From Candidatus Sumerlaeia bacterium (GTDB lineage: Bacteria; Sumerlaeota; Sumerlaeia; SLMS01; JAHLLQ01), in assembly GCA_019634695.1 (NCBI GenBank), contig JAHCAW010000032.1, positions 1-46,139 on the forward strand: DNA of 46,139 nucleotides. Reading direction: 5' to 3'. Below are positions 44,963 through 46,139 of this stretch, in pieces. Each line of letters starts with the position of its first letter. Positions within the stretch are counted from its first letter, which is position 1. The notes under the pieces were generated by a model. It saw nothing but the letters and a program-made list of their open reading frames with translations, was not told the DNA's origin and searched no databases. Both the position numbers and the translations under genes were made by a program.

Positions 44963-46139
44963 TCAGCGTCGCGGGGCGCCACCGCCGCCACCGGGAGCTC
45001 CGCCGCCCCGCATGCCGCCACCGGGGGCGCCGCCGCCCGGGCGTTGGCCCGGTTGCGGCCGACGGTCCGGCAAATCCACTTCCGGCACCTCGATGGTCGG
45101 CAGGTCCGAGGGCAGGGTCGGCGTCGGGATGCGGTAATCCTCGGCCCGTCCGAAGTCCACCGTCAGGCCGCCGTCGTAGGTCAGCAGATACTTGTACCCG
45201 CCGGCCAGCGGGTGCTCGACGTAGAAGGGCACCATCCGGCCTTCGCGCTGGATGAGCTGCGGGATGATCGACTGCTCGCGCGGGTCCTGGCTTTCGCTGG
45301 GCAGCACCGACGGCGCCTCGGTGGCCGGCTGCGCCACGATCTCATAGCGTCCCGCCGGCAGGAATAGTCGCGTGTAGGTCTGATAGGGCTCGACCAGCAA
45401 CTCGCGGCTCTGCGGCCCGCTGAAGAGCACACGCGCGGTCCGGCTTGTCGAGTTCACTACCTGCAACTCCGAGTCCGACGAATCGATTCGACCAATCACC
45501 TTTGGCGCTTCGAGCGGATTCGACTGGTTGCTGCGCACATTCGCCACGCGCGCGTCCACCGCCTCCTCGGCAGCCTTCACCTCCGGGCTGACCCAGCGGT
45601 CCTTGTGCAGCACAAGGCCCGCGGCCAACTGGTCGGCCGCGAAGCGGCGCCCGTATTCCTCGCGCGTGAGCCACTCGCCGCCATAGCGCACCAGCCCCTT
45701 GGCGGTCATCTCCAGCGCTTCGGCCTCGTCGGCCAGCATCCAGACGCCGCGGTGTTCGACCAGGTTGTGGTCCTGAGGCCGGACCCACTCGCCCCGCCAC
45801 AGCACAAGGCCTTGGGCCTGCATGCGACTGGCGTACGTCGCGGGCGTTTCCTTCAGGTCGAAGTGCACCTTCTCGTCGCGGAACATGTAGAGCTGCACCG
45901 GCTGGGGCAGCGGGGCGAAGTAGCCGTCCTTTTCGACGCGAATCCAGATGGCGTCGCCGTAGCGGCCCCGCGACTTGAGCGGCGTCACCACGCCGGTCGA
46001 GACCGCGCTGGCGTCCCAGGCGCGCGGCGGCCATGGCCGCCAGTCGCCCTCGTCGGCCGTCGGCGACCACACGACCCGCGCATCGGCGGGTTGCGAGGTC
46101 ACTTCCAGCCGGGCGCACCCGGTGGCGAGCAGCGCCGTG
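44963..46139 (-). CDS. PEGA-domain lipoprotein, 5' end outside the window
   Basis: 391 codons are present; the start lies beyond the right edge. The frame at the edge reads TALLATGCARLEVTSQPADA, whose ATGC is a lipobox, so the mature protein begins at that Cys and is anchored to a membrane. A PEGA-like domain follows at once (EVTSQPADARVVW to IWIRVEKDGYF), with the usual strand pattern. The middle contains three similar segments of the kind QGLVLWRGEWV, KGLVRYGGEWLT and AGLVLHKDRWVS, a short repeat. The C-terminus is Gly/Pro-rich (GGGAPGGGMRGGGAPGG). The function is unknown. Confidence 0.82.
   Translation of the reverse strand, partial: TALLATGCARLEVTSQPADARVVWSPTADEGDWRPWPPRAWDASAVSTGVVTPLKSRGRYGDAIWIRVEKDGYFAPLPQPVQLYMFRDEKVHFDLKETPATYASRMQAQGLVLWRGEWVRPQDHNLVEHRGVWMLADEAEALEMTAKGLVRYGGEWLTREEYGRRFAADQLAAGLVLHKDRWVSPEVKAAEEAVDARVANVRSNQSNPLEAPKVIGRIDSSDSELQVVNSTSRTARVLFSGPQSRELLVEPYQTYTRLFLPAGRYEIVAQPATEAPSVLPSESQDPREQSIIPQLIQREGRMVPFYVEHPLAGGYKYLLTYDGGLTVDFGRAEDYRIPTPTLPSDLPTIEVPEVDLPDRRPQPGQRPGGGAPGGGMRGGGAPGGGGGAPRR

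Overview
The window is a high-GC bacterial chromosome segment that is mostly housekeeping and accessory genes, densely packed on both strands. No rRNA, tRNA, CRISPR array, transposase or phage gene is visible. The organism cannot be named from sequence alone. Didermy is suggested by two glycosyltransferases, a DUF374-type acyltransferase and secreted PEGA proteins. Three families of hairpin-forming interspersed repeats recall the repeat-rich genomes of the PVC group and related uncultivated phyla. An FtsA gene argues against a classical FtsZ-less planctomycete. I infer an uncultivated lineage near the PVC/FCB radiation, with low confidence.

Left part (1-13.0 kb): the end of a probable AddB-like gene, then AddA helicase-nuclease, then three tandem paralogues of a large secreted propeller-like protein (the third is frameshifted), then a sodium:solute symporter. 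Centre-left (13.2-25.4 kb): a glycosyltransferase, a two-domain thioredoxin-fold protein, gyrB, a radical SAM/SPASM protein fused to two Ig-like domains, an ABC ATPase without a permease, ftsA, a second glycosyltransferase and a DUF374 acyltransferase.

Centre-right (25.4-31.2 kb): rsmD, a four-gene ferrous iron operon (two FeoA-like proteins, FeoB, a Cys-rich FeoB-associated membrane protein) behind a 12-6-12 palindrome, a translationally coupled MOSC/YciI pair and a YkgJ-like cysteine cluster protein. A repeat island of about 700 bp bounded by 39-bp direct repeats follows. Right part (31.9-46.1 kb): a four-gene overlapping operon (PEGA/TPR protein, unknown protein, FHA-GGDEF protein, GpsA), an M42 peptidase/TPR pair, a second repeat island, an unknown Pro-rich protein, a small membrane protein, an XPB-type helicase with its PF13625/WYL-like partner behind a good sigma-70-type promoter, and a PEGA lipoprotein that runs off the right edge.

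The most unusual signals are: (1) two 175-178 bp elements at 4213-4390 and 18566-18740 whose terminal hairpins differ between copies but stay perfectly complementary within each copy; (2) the hairpin array at 31.4-31.7 kb with an inverted copy at 37.9-38.1 kb; (3) the AT-hook/PF13625/WYL partner of bacterial XPB; (4) the tandem secreted propeller family; (5) an RsmD whose catalytic motif reads MPPY instead of D/N-PPY.
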